In this document: in pieces, positions 9,675-18,099 of the stretch
Layout of the letters: each line of letters opens with the position of its first letter
Position numbering within the stretch: the stretch's first letter is position 1
Source: Hymenobacter aquaticus
GTDB taxonomy: Bacteria > Bacteroidota > Bacteroidia > Cytophagales > Hymenobacteraceae
NCBI RefSeq assembly: GCF_004765605.1
Contig: NZ_SRLC01000002.1
Location: 124,001-188,000 of the forward strand
DNA: 64,000 nucleotides
Direction of reading: 5' to 3'
The notes under the pieces: model-generated
Told to the model about the DNA's origin: nothing
Seen by the model: only the letters and a program-made list of their open reading frames with translations
The model's database searches: none
Program-made: the position numbers and the translations under genes

Positions 9675-11780
9675 CTACAAGCCCGGCCGGGGCTCCAGGT
9701 CGGGCGGCAGGCTGGGCTCGGGCGTGCCCGCAAGGGGCAGGGTTATGACGAACTCGGTAAACTCGCCCTCCCGGGTGTCGACCGTGAGGGTGCCGCCGTG
9801 GCCTTTGGTTATCAGGTCGTAGCTCAGGGCCAAACTCAGGCTGGTGCCTTCGCCGGGGGTGGGCGGGGTGGCAAACCGCTCGAACAGCGTGGGCCGCAGC
9901 TTTTCGGGAATGCCCACCCCGTTGTCGTGCACCCGGATTTCGATGTGGCCGGGGGCCGCTTTGGTGCTCACGGCTACCTGCGGCACGTAGCCTTCCTGCT
10001 TGAGCTGCTGGCGCTGGAGCACGGAGGCAAACGCGGTGGTGTAGAGGCTGACGAGCACCCGGCCCAGGTCGTGGCGGATGATGGAGAGGTTGCCCACGGC
10101 CGGGTCGAGGGTGGGTAGCAGGGCGGCGTAGAAGTTGCGGTTCTTGGCCCGCACGTCGTGGTAGGTCAGGCGCAGGTAGTCCTCCACGAAGGCGTTGACG
10201 TCGGTGAGCTGGTGGGGGCCGGGGCTGTTGCGCGAGTATTCCAGCATGCCGCTCACGATGGAGGCCGCCCGCTGGCCCGAGCGCACGATCTTGCGCTGAT
10301 ACTCGCTGAGCACCTGTAGGTTGTCCAGCGCGTTGTTGGTTTCGTCGGTGTCCAGGCCCAGCCGGGCCAGCTCCCGGCGCAGCTCCTCGATAAGGTCGGC
10401 GCTGATGCCGGCCAGGTTCTTGATGTTGCCCACCGGCGTCTGAATCTCCTGGGCCACGCCGGCCATCAGCTCGCCCAACGACGCCATTTTCTCGCGCAGC
10501 ACCAGCTGGCTCTGGGTGGTTTTAAGCTCGTGCAGCATGCGGCCCAGCGTGTCGCGCTGCTGGGTTATTTCCTGCTTCTGCTGGGTTATTTCCTGGTTTA
10601 GAGTGGAAAGCCGGGTGTTGGCCCGGTGGTGCAGGTGGTTGTTGCGCCACAGTACCAGGGCCAGCACCAGCAGGCTGCCCAGCACGAAGGTGAGGATGTA
10701 GAGCCGGGTGCGGGTTTCAAACTGGCTCCGCTCTTCCTCCAGCTCGCGCAGGCGCTGCTGTTCGGCAAAGCCAATGGCGTCGACCTGCTTGATGCGCTGG
10801 GGGTTATACAGGCTGTCTTCGGCCTGCAGCATCACGCGCATGTATTTCAGGATGCTGTCGGGCTGGCGCCGGGCCTCGAAAGCATTGGTGAGCAGGCGGC
10901 TGTTGTGCACGATGCCAATGACGAACGGCAGCGTCTGACCAATACTCAACGACTTGCGGGCGTAGTAGATGCTGGAGTCGGTGCTGTGCTCGCGCTGGTA
11001 AAGCTCGGCCATGTACTGGTAGGCCCGGCAGGCGCTGCGCAGGTCGTGCTCGGGAAAAGCGGTCTGGGCGCTGCGCCGGTAGTAGGTCAGGGCCTCGGCC
11101 GTTTGGCCCCGGGAGGCGTGCAGCAGGCCCAGCTCGCGCAGCACGTAGGGCAGGGGGTTGCCCCAGCAGCTCTGATTGACCGTGCGCGAGTTGCGCGTCA
11201 GCGTATAGGCCTGGTTCAGAAAGTATTCGGCCGAGTCGAGCTGGCCCCGGCCTTCGTAGCTGGCCCCCAGGTTGGTCAGCACGCTGATCAGCTGGGAGTC
11301 GTCGCCGATGCCGGGCTGCTGGTAGAGGCGGCGGGCCCGGAAAAAGTAAGCCAGGGCCGGCCGGTAGTCTTCCAGTGAGTGGTAGAGCAGGCCGATCTGG
11401 TTGAGGGTGCGGGCCATGCCTTCCCGGTCGTGGCTGCTGGTGTGCAGCTGCAAAGCTTGCAGGTCGATGCGCAGGGCCTGGGGCAGATTGCCCCGCTCAC
11501 CCATCAGAATGCCCAGGCGGGAAAGGCAGCGCCCTTCGCCCTTGGGGTAGCCAATCTGCCGGGCCAGCGCCAGGCCCTGCCCCGCGTACCACTGCACCGA
11601 GTCGAAGCGGGAGTAGCGGTAGGTGGCGCTCAGATCGGCCAGCAGCAGCACCCGCGTCGTGTCGGCTTTGGCCGTGGCCAGCGCCGCGCGCAGGGGCCGC
11701 GTCTGCGGACTTTGCGCCCGCAGCCCGGAGCCCGACAAAGCGCAGTAGCATAGAAATAGCACGGGAAATAGTTTCCGCAT
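9675..11780 (-). CDS. TPR-containing sensor kinase homologue with degenerate catalytic motifs
   Basis: Membrane protein of 701 residues: signal peptide (MRKLFPVLFLCYCALSGSG), tetratricopeptide repeats (about 30-370), one membrane helix (about 400-420), a Gln-rich coiled coil, and a histidine-kinase-like module. The H-box reads GELMAGVAQEIQTPVGN: Gln444 (codon CAG at 10449-10451) stands where relatives have the phospho-acceptor His (AGIAHEIQNPL). The N-box reads GRVLVSLYTTAFASV, with Thr581/Thr582 in place of the Mg-binding Asn, and the G2 loop is GEGTSLSLALSYD. DNGVGIPE is kept. Probably a non-catalytic scaffold or pseudokinase (inference). The frame is open further upstream, but ATG 11780 starts the signal peptide. 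No response regulator is adjacent. Confidence 0.88.
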   Translation of the reverse strand: MRKLFPVLFLCYCALSGSGLRAQSPQTRPLRAALATAKADTTRVLLLADLSATYRYSRFDSVQWYAGQGLALARQIGYPKGEGRCLSRLGILMGERGNLPQALRIDLQALQLHTSSHDREGMARTLNQIGLLYHSLEDYRPALAYFFRARRLYQQPGIGDDSQLISVLTNLGASYEGRGQLDSAEYFLNQAYTLTRNSRTVNQSCWGNPLPYVLRELGLLHASRGQTAEALTYYRRSAQTAFPEHDLRSACRAYQYMAELYQREHSTDSSIYYARKSLSIGQTLPFVIGIVHNSRLLTNAFEARRQPDSILKYMRVMLQAEDSLYNPQRIKQVDAIGFAEQQRLRELEEERSQFETRTRLYILTFVLGSLLVLALVLWRNNHLHHRANTRLSTLNQEITQQKQEITQQRDTLGRMLHELKTTQSQLVLREKMASLGELMAGVAQEIQTPVGNIKNLAGISADLIEELRRELARLGLDTDETNNALDNLQVLSEYQRKIVRSGQRAASIVSGMLEYSRNSPGPHQLTDVNAFVEDYLRLTYHDVRAKNRNFYAALLPTLDPAVGNLSIIRHDLGRVLVSLYTTAFASVLQRQQLKQEGYVPQVAVSTKAAPGHIEIRVHDNGVGIPEKLRPTLFERFATPPTPGEGTSLSLALSYDLITKGHGGTLTVDTREGEFTEFVITLPLAGTPEPSLPPDLEPRPGL

Positions 11781-11782
11781 GC

Positions 11783-11823
11783 ATAAAAGTAAGCAACAAC
11801 CATTCGTCAAATAATATATTATT
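11783..11823 (-). promoter_or_regulatory. Putative promoter and AT-rich palindrome upstream of the TPR kinase homologue
   Basis: Read on the minus strand, TTTG is followed after 16 bp by TACTTTTA, close to the -33/-7 pattern, and ends near the ATG at 11780. Immediately upstream lies the perfect 14-bp palindrome AATAATATATTATT at 11810-11823, which could be an operator. Confidence 0.35.
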
Positions 11824-11925
11824 CGATTAATGGCTGTTGCGGCGGCGGCTAAGGTGCTCTGCGCGTGGGTGAAACGGCAAGCCGCCGCCCCCCTAAGCCA
11901 GAGCGGCGGCCTGAAAAAACTTTCC

Positions 11926-14730
11926 CTACACTCCAAATTTGCGCAGCGTGTAGCCGACGCTCAGCAGGAAGTAGCGGGTGAGCACGCGGCTGCGCACGTC
12001 CTCGAAATACGTGTCCGTCACGTTGCGCACCACGCTGCGGTTCTGGTTGAGCACGTCGTACACTTGCAGCTTCACTTCGCCCTGCTGGTTGGCGAAAAAC
12101 TGCTTGGCCAGGGCCACGTTCCAGAGGCCCACCCGCTGGTTGTAGCCCGCCGCCCGGCCCCCGTTGTTGCTGAGCCATAGGTCGGAAGTCAGCACGAAGT
12201 GGGCCGGCAGTTGGTAGTACACGTCGGCCGTGAGCGTCTGGGTGACGTAGGCCGTGTTCTGGCGGGGCAGCAGCGAGTAGCGCGCCGCCTGGTAGGTGAG
12301 GTTGCCGCTCAGGCCAAACTCCAGGTGGTCGTTGAAGCTGGAATTGACGCTCAGGCCCTGGCCTAGGCTCCAGGTGCGGGCCTCGTTTACCTGCTCGTTC
12401 ACGAAGCCCAGGCCGTGGGTCAGGTTGACGTTGGTGGTCAGGTTCAGGTTGATTTTGTGGGTGGCCAGGCGCTGCCCCAACGACAGAAAGCCGGTCAGGG
12501 AACGGTAGCCGTTGGCATTCACCGGCCGGGTGGTCTGGGCTCCATTCGCGCCGAAGCTGGTGGCGGCCACGATGCGGTGCTGCACCCGGGCCGCGTCGAG
12601 CAGCACAAACACGCTGCGGTTGGTGCGGGCATTGAACTGGTTGTAGGTCGTGAGCAGGGAGTGTACGTACTCGGGCCGCAGGTCGGGGTTGCCGCGCTGC
12701 ACGTTCAGTGGGTTGGTGTTGTCGGCCACGGGCTGGAGCTGGTCGGCCGAGGGTACGTTCAGGCGGGTGCGGTAGCTCAGGCGCAGCGTACGGTTCTGGC
12801 TGCCGTTGTAGGTGAACAGCGCGTTGGGCAGCAGCTGGGTAACGTCGCGGCGGAAGGTGGTGTCGGCCGTGCGGTTCTGCACCCGCAGGCGGCCCCGCAG
12901 CGCGTCGAGGCCCAGCCCGTAGGTGTAGCGCAAGCGGCGCGTCTGGAGCGTGAGGCCGGCGCGCTGGGCCCCGAAGCGGCTGCTGAACTGGTTGCTCAGG
13001 CCCGAATTCAGCGCGTCGTAGCGGCCGGTGGCTTCGCGGTAGTCGCGCACGGCCCGGTCGGCTTGGTTGCGGATGTCGGTCAGGGTGTAGTGGCCTTCCA
13101 GCTTGCGGCTCAACGACACAGGCTCGGTGTACGACACGTTCAGCACGTTGGTCTGGCTGCCGGCGCTTTGCTGGATCTGCTGGTTGAGGCCCACCGTGCG
13201 CGGCGCCCCGGGCGGCGTGAAAAACGTGTTGGTGGCTTCGTTGCGCGTCTGCGCATGCTCGTCGGCCAGCACCGTGTTCAGATTCGCCGACAGCGTGCGG
13301 CCTTCCTTGCCGAATTTGCGCATGAGCAGCAGGTTGTTGGCCCCGTTCAAGGTGGTTTCGGTGGTGCGGTAGCGCAGCCGGCCCTGGTTGAGCAGCGCGC
13401 CGTTCTGCATCGTCGCTTGCTCGCTGGCCTGCTGCTGCCCGGGTTGCTGCCAGGCCACGAAGGGCGTGGCGCGCAGGGTCGTCAGGGAGTCGAGCTTGTA
13501 GTCGAGGCGCAGGTTGAGCCGGTGACCGGGCGTGGTTTCGCGGGCCGCCAGGTGCTGGTCGGTGAGCAGGGGCGCGGTGGTCTCCCCGTTCTGGTTGGGG
13601 GCGGTAGCGGCGTTTTCGCGGCGCAGCTGCTGCTCGGTAGTCACGCGGGTGCGGCTGCCCAGGTAGCTGGCGGCTACTTCGGCTTTTTTGCCCCAGGCGT
13701 CGCGGTAGTTCAGCCCCACCGCCCCCGATTCGAGGATGTTGTCGGGCTGCTCGTTGTCGGAGTCGGTGCCGCGCGGGCCGCTCTGGCTGCTCACCCGCGC
13801 CCGGCCGCCGGGGTCGGGGTTGGAAGGGCCGGGCGTGGCGGTAGCCGGGCCGCCGTTCGAGGAAAAGCCCTGCTGGTTGAGGTTGTTGGCCATAGCCAGG
13901 GCCGAAATCTGCCGGCCGTTGTTGAAGCGGTTTACGCCCAGCCGGGCCTGGTAGCGCCCAGCGGTGCCCGCCCCGGCGCTGTTGGTGCCGAAGTAGCCCC
14001 GGCGCTTGTCGCGCTTGGTTACCAGGTTGATGGTACGCTGCTGGGTGCCGTCGTCGATGCCGGAAAAGGCGGCCTGGTCGCTCTGCTGGCTGAAGAGCTG
14101 CACCTGGTCGATGATGTCGGCGGGCAGGTTGCGGGTGGCCATCTTGGGGTCGTCGCCGAAGAAGGGCTTGCCATCGACCAGCACCCGGCTCACGGCCTGG
14201 CCCTGGGCCCGGATGTTGCCGGCCCGGTCGACTTCCACGCCCGGCAGCTTCTTGAGCAGGGCCTCCACGGCGGCGTTGGGCTGGGTTTTGAAGGCCCGGG
14301 CGCTGAAAGCCAGCGTATCGCCCGACAACGACACCGGGGCGCGTTCCTGCTGCACCACCACTTCGCCCAGCGTCTGGGTCTGGGCCCGCAGCCGCAGCGC
14401 CCCCAGGTTCGCCGAGGGTGCCGCGTCGGTCAGGCGCACGGGCACGAGGCGGCTTTGGTAGCCCAGAAACGTAATGAGCACCAAGTAATTGCCCGTCGCC
14501 ACGCTGCGCAGCCGGAACTGCCCGTCGCCGTCGGTAATGGTGAAGGTCAGGTACGACGAGTCGCGGGCCGCCAGCAACGACACCGACGCCTCGCGCAGCA
14601 CCTTGCCGCTCACCGAGTCGAGGGCCGCGCCGGTGATGGTGCCTTTGCCGGCCGCCGCTTGTTGGGCCCGGGCCGGCGCGCCGCCCAGCAGCGGGAGCAG
14701 CAAGCCGAGAAACAGGAGAATGGGGCGCAT
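11926..14730 (-). CDS. Outer-membrane beta-barrel protein, TonB-receptor-like, GLPGLI-associated
   Basis: Protein of 934 residues. Signal peptide (MRPILLFLGLLLPLLGGAPARA), carboxypeptidase-regulatory-like domain (about 30-115, ITFLGYQSRLVPV), degenerate plug region with VEALLKKLPGVEVDRAG and VLVDGKPFFGDDPKMATRNL, then a long barrel ending in LLSVGYTLRKFGV. This layout is the outer-membrane beta-barrel family often found next to GLPGLI genes in Bacteroidota. The GLPGLI gene ends 2 bp upstream, so they form an operon. The plug segment is less receptor-like than in SusC or BtuB, so transport is uncertain; envelope maintenance or peptide export are alternatives. The adjacent divergent kinase/regulator pair probably controls it. 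Confidence 0.88.
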   Translation of the reverse strand: MRPILLFLGLLLPLLGGAPARAQQAAAGKGTITGAALDSVSGKVLREASVSLLAARDSSYLTFTITDGDGQFRLRSVATGNYLVLITFLGYQSRLVPVRLTDAAPSANLGALRLRAQTQTLGEVVVQQERAPVSLSGDTLAFSARAFKTQPNAAVEALLKKLPGVEVDRAGNIRAQGQAVSRVLVDGKPFFGDDPKMATRNLPADIIDQVQLFSQQSDQAAFSGIDDGTQQRTINLVTKRDKRRGYFGTNSAGAGTAGRYQARLGVNRFNNGRQISALAMANNLNQQGFSSNGGPATATPGPSNPDPGGRARVSSQSGPRGTDSDNEQPDNILESGAVGLNYRDAWGKKAEVAASYLGSRTRVTTEQQLRRENAATAPNQNGETTAPLLTDQHLAARETTPGHRLNLRLDYKLDSLTTLRATPFVAWQQPGQQQASEQATMQNGALLNQGRLRYRTTETTLNGANNLLLMRKFGKEGRTLSANLNTVLADEHAQTRNEATNTFFTPPGAPRTVGLNQQIQQSAGSQTNVLNVSYTEPVSLSRKLEGHYTLTDIRNQADRAVRDYREATGRYDALNSGLSNQFSSRFGAQRAGLTLQTRRLRYTYGLGLDALRGRLRVQNRTADTTFRRDVTQLLPNALFTYNGSQNRTLRLSYRTRLNVPSADQLQPVADNTNPLNVQRGNPDLRPEYVHSLLTTYNQFNARTNRSVFVLLDAARVQHRIVAATSFGANGAQTTRPVNANGYRSLTGFLSLGQRLATHKINLNLTTNVNLTHGLGFVNEQVNEARTWSLGQGLSVNSSFNDHLEFGLSGNLTYQAARYSLLPRQNTAYVTQTLTADVYYQLPAHFVLTSDLWLSNNGGRAAGYNQRVGLWNVALAKQFFANQQGEVKLQVYDVLNQNRSVVRNVTDTYFEDVRSRVLTRYFLLSVGYTLRKFGV

Positions 14731-14732
14731 GG

Positions 14733-15521
14733 TTAGGGGCGGCCGTTTTCGCCTTCCAGCAGCTTGAGGCGGAAGTCGGCGCGGGCCTTTTCCTTGAGGT
14801 CCTTCAGCTCGTCGGGCGTCACGGTCTGGGCTTTTTCGGCGGGGCGCACCGTGCTTTCGGCCACGGCCTTCAGGTCAATCTTGCTGGCCCGAAACTGCTC
14901 CCGGGGGCTTTCCAGGGCCAGCACCACGCCTTTGGCCGGCAGCAGCTCCCTCACGGGCGAGTAGGTGAAGGGCAGCTCCGTGGTGTACCAGATGGTGTAG
15001 GTCTGGTCTTTGAACGGCACGGTGGCCTTGCGGCAGGTGTAGCCGGCAATTTTCCTGGTCTGGTTGGTATTCTGCCAGCCGGCGGCCTGGGTCAGGGGCC
15101 GGTCGGAGCGGTAGGTGGTAGTGGTTTCGCCCTTTTTCACGCTGACCACCGTGCTGAGCTGGTTGTCGGGCACGCTCACGTACACCACTTCCTCGAAGGG
15201 CTTGCCCAGGTTGGTCATCTGCGGAACCGCGCCGGGGCCGCCTTCCACGGTCGTGCGCAGGGCCCCATCCTGGCGCTCTTCCCGGGCGTAGCCGCCGGCA
15301 AAGCTCACCGTCACGCTGTAGTTGTGCACGTCGGAAATGTCGGTGGGGTAGTCGGGGCTGCCGGGCTTCACCTCCTGGCCGTTGACCATCACCCGCATCT
15401 GGCCGGGGTTTACTTTCTGGGCCGCTTCGTACTGAATGTGGCCGGTGGTGGGCGTCGTCGTCTGGGCGTGGGCGGCCGACAGCAGGGCGCCGGTGCTGAG
15501 CAGGAGTAAGAGCTTTTTCAT
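14733..15521 (-). CDS. GLPGLI-family secreted protein
   Basis: Exported protein of 262 residues with signal peptide MKKLLLLLSTGALLSAAHA. The body carries family features: GHIQYEAAQKVN near the N-terminus, KIAGYTCRKATVPF in the centre (the conserved 'iaGy.CkkA' segment) and IWYTTELPFTYSPVRE followed by GVVLALESP, the region equivalent to the GLPGLI motif, here diverged. The molecular function of the family is unknown. It is the first gene of an operon with the beta-barrel protein (2-bp gap) and is divergent from a two-component system across a 147-bp region carrying four regularly spaced repeats. Confidence 0.85.
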   Translation of the reverse strand: MKKLLLLLSTGALLSAAHAQTTTPTTGHIQYEAAQKVNPGQMRVMVNGQEVKPGSPDYPTDISDVHNYSVTVSFAGGYAREERQDGALRTTVEGGPGAVPQMTNLGKPFEEVVYVSVPDNQLSTVVSVKKGETTTTYRSDRPLTQAAGWQNTNQTRKIAGYTCRKATVPFKDQTYTIWYTTELPFTYSPVRELLPAKGVVLALESPREQFRASKIDLKAVAESTVRPAEKAQTVTPDELKDLKEKARADFRLKLLEGENGRP

Positions 15522-15570
15522 GGGCTGAGGTAGGGGTTGAGTTGACGGCTCAAACCTCCCACATCGGCGT

Positions 15571-15605
15571 GTTAAGCACTGTTATAGAATGTTAAACAGT
15601 GTTAA
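15571..15605. promoter_or_regulatory. Four direct repeats (GTTAA-type) at exact 10-bp spacing
   Basis: GTTAA at 15571, GTTAT at 15581, GTTAA at 15591 and GTTAA at 15601, each preceded by T, give four half-sites on one face of the helix. They lie between the GLPGLI gene (minus) and the sensor kinase gene (plus). A near-consensus -7 box on the minus strand (GAGGTTTG, 15551-15558) sits 12 bp away on the GLPGLI side, and TATTTTCG (15634-15641) on the kinase side. This is the layout expected for an OmpR-family regulator, plausibly the product at 17311-17988. Confidence 0.6.
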
Positions 15606-15668
15606 CGCGGCACCAAACCGCCTGGAAACCGGCTATTTTCGGCTTCTACTCCAGTCACCCTCTGCCCC

Positions 15669-17126
15669 ATGAAACGGCGCATCCGCTCCATCTTCTGGCT
15701 CATGACGCTCTGCATTCTGGGCATCAACGGCTTCCAGGCGTACTGGCTCTACACCACGTACCAGCTCACCAACACCCAGTTTGAGCGCACCGTGCGCGAG
15801 GCCCTGCTGGCCGTGCTGCAACAGCAGCAGCTGCGCGCCGCCCGCCAGCTGCTGCGCTCCACCGCCAACCCCGACCACAAGCCCGTGCGCATCATCCTGC
15901 GCCAGCTCGATGCCAATGGCCCCGGCCCCACCGACCAGCTGGAGGTGATGACGCGCCAGCAGGTTACGAAAACCAACGGGGCGCTGGAAATGGTAAAAGT
16001 GGAAAAGCAGGTGCGCCTGCGGCCCGGCGTGGCCACCGGTCAGGCCGCCGATACGCTGGCCCGCGCCATTACCCGGCAGCTGCTCCACGACTGGGCCCGG
16101 GAGCAGCCCACCGACCTGGCGCAGCTCGGCCGAGCCTACCGCGCCGAGCTGCGCCTACGCGCCGCCGACGCCCCCTTCGTGCTCGATACCCTGACGGCGC
16201 GGCCCACGCCGGGCGGCGGCCGCGCCGCCGCCCCACCCAGCGTCCGGCGGCCGGGCTACGCCGTCCGAACGCCGGCGGTGCTGCTCAACCCCGTGCGCGA
16301 CCAGTACGTGCAGGCTTCGTTTGCGGCGCCTACGTCGTGGGTGCTGCGCCGCATGGGCGGCCTGCTGGGCGGCTCGGTGCTGCTACTGGCCCTCACCACC
16401 GGTTGCTTCGCGCTGATGCTGAGCACGATTCTGCGCCAGAAAAAGCTGTCGGAAGTCAAGAACGACTTCATCAACAACATGACCCACGAGCTGAAAACGC
16501 CCCTGGCCACGGTGTCGGCGGCGGTGGAAGCCTTGCAGCACTTCGGGGCCCTGAACGACCCGAGCAAAACCGCGAAGTACCTGGCTATTTCCCGGCAGGA
16601 GCTTCAGCGCCTTTCCGATTTGGTGGAAAAAGTGTTGCACATTGCCGTGGAGGAGCGCCAGACCCTGGAGCTGCACCCCGAGCTGGTGCACCCCGCCGAA
16701 CTGGTGCGCGAGCTGGTGGCCCGCCACGAGCTGCAGGCCGCCAAGCCGGTGCGCTTCGAGGTGAGCCTGCCCGCCACCGGGGCCGCGCGCTTCGACCGGC
16801 TCCACGTCAGCAACGTCATCAACAACCTCATCGACAACGCCATCAAGTACTCCCGCGAGCAGGTCCGCATCGGCATCCGGAGCGAGCAGGAAGGGCAGGG
16901 CTGGCGGCTCACCGTCACCGACGACGGCATCGGCATTCCCCAAACCTACCAGGAGGCCATCTTCGACCGGTTTTTCCGTGTGCCGACCGGCAACCTGCAC
17001 CCCGTCAAGGGCTTCGGGCTGGGGCTGTACTACGTGCGGCAGGTGGTGGAGCGTCACGGCGGCCACATCCGGGTGCGCAGCACGCCCAACCAGGGCAGCG
17101 AGTTTTCCTTCTGGCTGCCCGCCTGA
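15669..17126 (+). CDS. Membrane sensor histidine kinase
   Basis: Sensor kinase of 485 residues: N-terminal membrane helix (about 8-28), extracytoplasmic region (about 30-220) rich in Ala/Arg/Gln, a second membrane helix (about 230-252), HisKA with His273 in NNMTHELKTPLATVS, and ATPase with NLIDNAIKYS (N-box), DDGIGIP and GFGLGLYYVRQ. It matches the kinase type that pairs with an OmpR-like regulator next to GLPGLI/beta-barrel genes. The partner regulator follows 184 bp downstream, the gap being occupied by an inverted-repeat element. The signal sensed is unknown. Confidence 0.9.
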   Translation: MKRRIRSIFWLMTLCILGINGFQAYWLYTTYQLTNTQFERTVREALLAVLQQQQLRAARQLLRSTANPDHKPVRIILRQLDANGPGPTDQLEVMTRQQVTKTNGALEMVKVEKQVRLRPGVATGQAADTLARAITRQLLHDWAREQPTDLAQLGRAYRAELRLRAADAPFVLDTLTARPTPGGGRAAAPPSVRRPGYAVRTPAVLLNPVRDQYVQASFAAPTSWVLRRMGGLLGGSVLLLALTTGCFALMLSTILRQKKLSEVKNDFINNMTHELKTPLATVSAAVEALQHFGALNDPSKTAKYLAISRQELQRLSDLVEKVLHIAVEERQTLELHPELVHPAELVRELVARHELQAAKPVRFEVSLPATGAARFDRLHVSNVINNLIDNAIKYSREQVRIGIRSEQEGQGWRLTVTDDGIGIPQTYQEAIFDRFFRVPTGNLHPVKGFGLGLYYVRQVVERHGGHIRVRSTPNQGSEFSFWLPA

Positions 17127-17183
17127 TAGAACGACAGTATAAGGATGAGCCGGGTATTTGCCACGTTACACATCACCAAAAAA

Positions 17184-17283
17184 CGTCATGCAGAGGCGTA
17201 GCCGAAGCATCTCGCGTGCAACAGTAATCTGATTACTTGAGCAATATCAGCACGCGAGATTCCTCGCGTGGCTCGGAATGACG
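17184..17283. repeat. Intergenic imperfect inverted-repeat element of about 100 bp
   Basis: Left arm 17184-17219 begins CGTCATGCAGAGGCG and ends CATCTCGCGTGC; right arm 17250-17283 begins GCACGCGAGATTCCTCGCG and ends GGAATGACG. The arms are imperfect reverse complements around a 30-bp loop. It lies between the kinase gene and its response regulator. From memory, elements with CGTCATnCnGAG ends and CTCGCGTGC cores recur in Hymenobacter genomes; a genome search would confirm copy number. Confidence 0.75.
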
Positions 17284-17310
17284 ATAGATTCATCCCCAAC
17301 CACCTTGCGC

Positions 17311-17988
17311 ATGCCCACCGTTTTACTAGTCGAAGATGAAGCCGCCCTGGGCCTGATCGTGAAGGACAGCCTGGAGATGCGCGGCTTCACGGTGCAGTAC
17401 GCCGCCGACGGTGAAGAAGGTCTGCGCCTGTTCCGGCAGCAGCCCCCCGACATCGTGGTGGCCGACGTGATGATGCCCCGCATGGATGGCTTCACGCTGG
17501 CCGAGCACATCCGGGCCCAGAGTCCGGCGGTGCCCATCCTGTTCCTGACGGCCCGCTCCCAGACCGCCGACGTGGTGCGGGGCTTCGAGCTGGGCGGCAA
17601 CGACTACCTGAAAAAGCCCTTCAGCATGGATGAGCTTATCGTGCGCATCAAGGCCCAGCTCAGTCGGCTGCCGGCCGCGCCAGCCGCCCAGGGACCTTTG
17701 CCGCTGGGGCGCTACCGGTTCGATTATCCCAAGCAGAAGCTCTACCTCGACGACGGCCGCGCCGAGGACCTGTCGAACCGCGAGGCCGAGCTGCTCAAAT
17801 GCCTCTACGACCAGCGCAACCAGGTGCTGGCCCGCACCGCCGTGCTGCGCGAGCTGTGGGGCGACGACAGTTTTTTCAACGGCCGCAGCCTCGACGTGTT
17901 CATTACCCGCCTGCGCCGCTACCTCAAAGACGACCCGCAGGTGCAGATTCTCAACATCCGGGGCATTGGCTACAAGCTGATTGTGTGA
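17311..17988 (+). CDS. OmpR/PhoB-family response regulator
   Basis: DNA-binding response regulator of 225 residues. Receiver (1-120): VLLVEDEAALG, phospho-acceptor Asp52 in IVVADVMMPRMDG, Thr in FLTAR, Lys102 in DYLKKPFS. Winged-helix output (about 130-225): LSNREAELLKCLYDQRNQVLAR, RSLDVFITRLRRYLKDD and IRGIGYKL. ATG 17311 gives the canonical N-terminus; the ATG at 17278 would start inside the inverted-repeat element. Partner of the upstream kinase; the 10-bp GTTAA repeats at 15571-15605 are its most likely binding site (inference). Confidence 0.93.
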   Translation: MPTVLLVEDEAALGLIVKDSLEMRGFTVQYAADGEEGLRLFRQQPPDIVVADVMMPRMDGFTLAEHIRAQSPAVPILFLTARSQTADVVRGFELGGNDYLKKPFSMDELIVRIKAQLSRLPAAPAAQGPLPLGRYRFDYPKQKLYLDDGRAEDLSNREAELLKCLYDQRNQVLARTAVLRELWGDDSFFNGRSLDVFITRLRRYLKDDPQVQILNIRGIGYKLIV

Positions 17989-18099
17989 GGCCGCCGGCTG
18001 CCGTGGGCCGGGGCCGCTAAACTTTCGGCCCAACTCAAAGTATAGTAGCTTCCCGACCCGCCCGGGCGGGGGTGCTTCTGTCCGTTGAGCCTGTTCGTC

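Noticed and set aside
12415..14736. Long plus-strand ORF (773 codons) opposite the beta-barrel gene
   Set aside because: Antisense shadow typical of high-GC DNA; its translation is Gly/Val/Ala/Gln/His-rich with no domain, while the minus strand encodes a complete outer-membrane protein.
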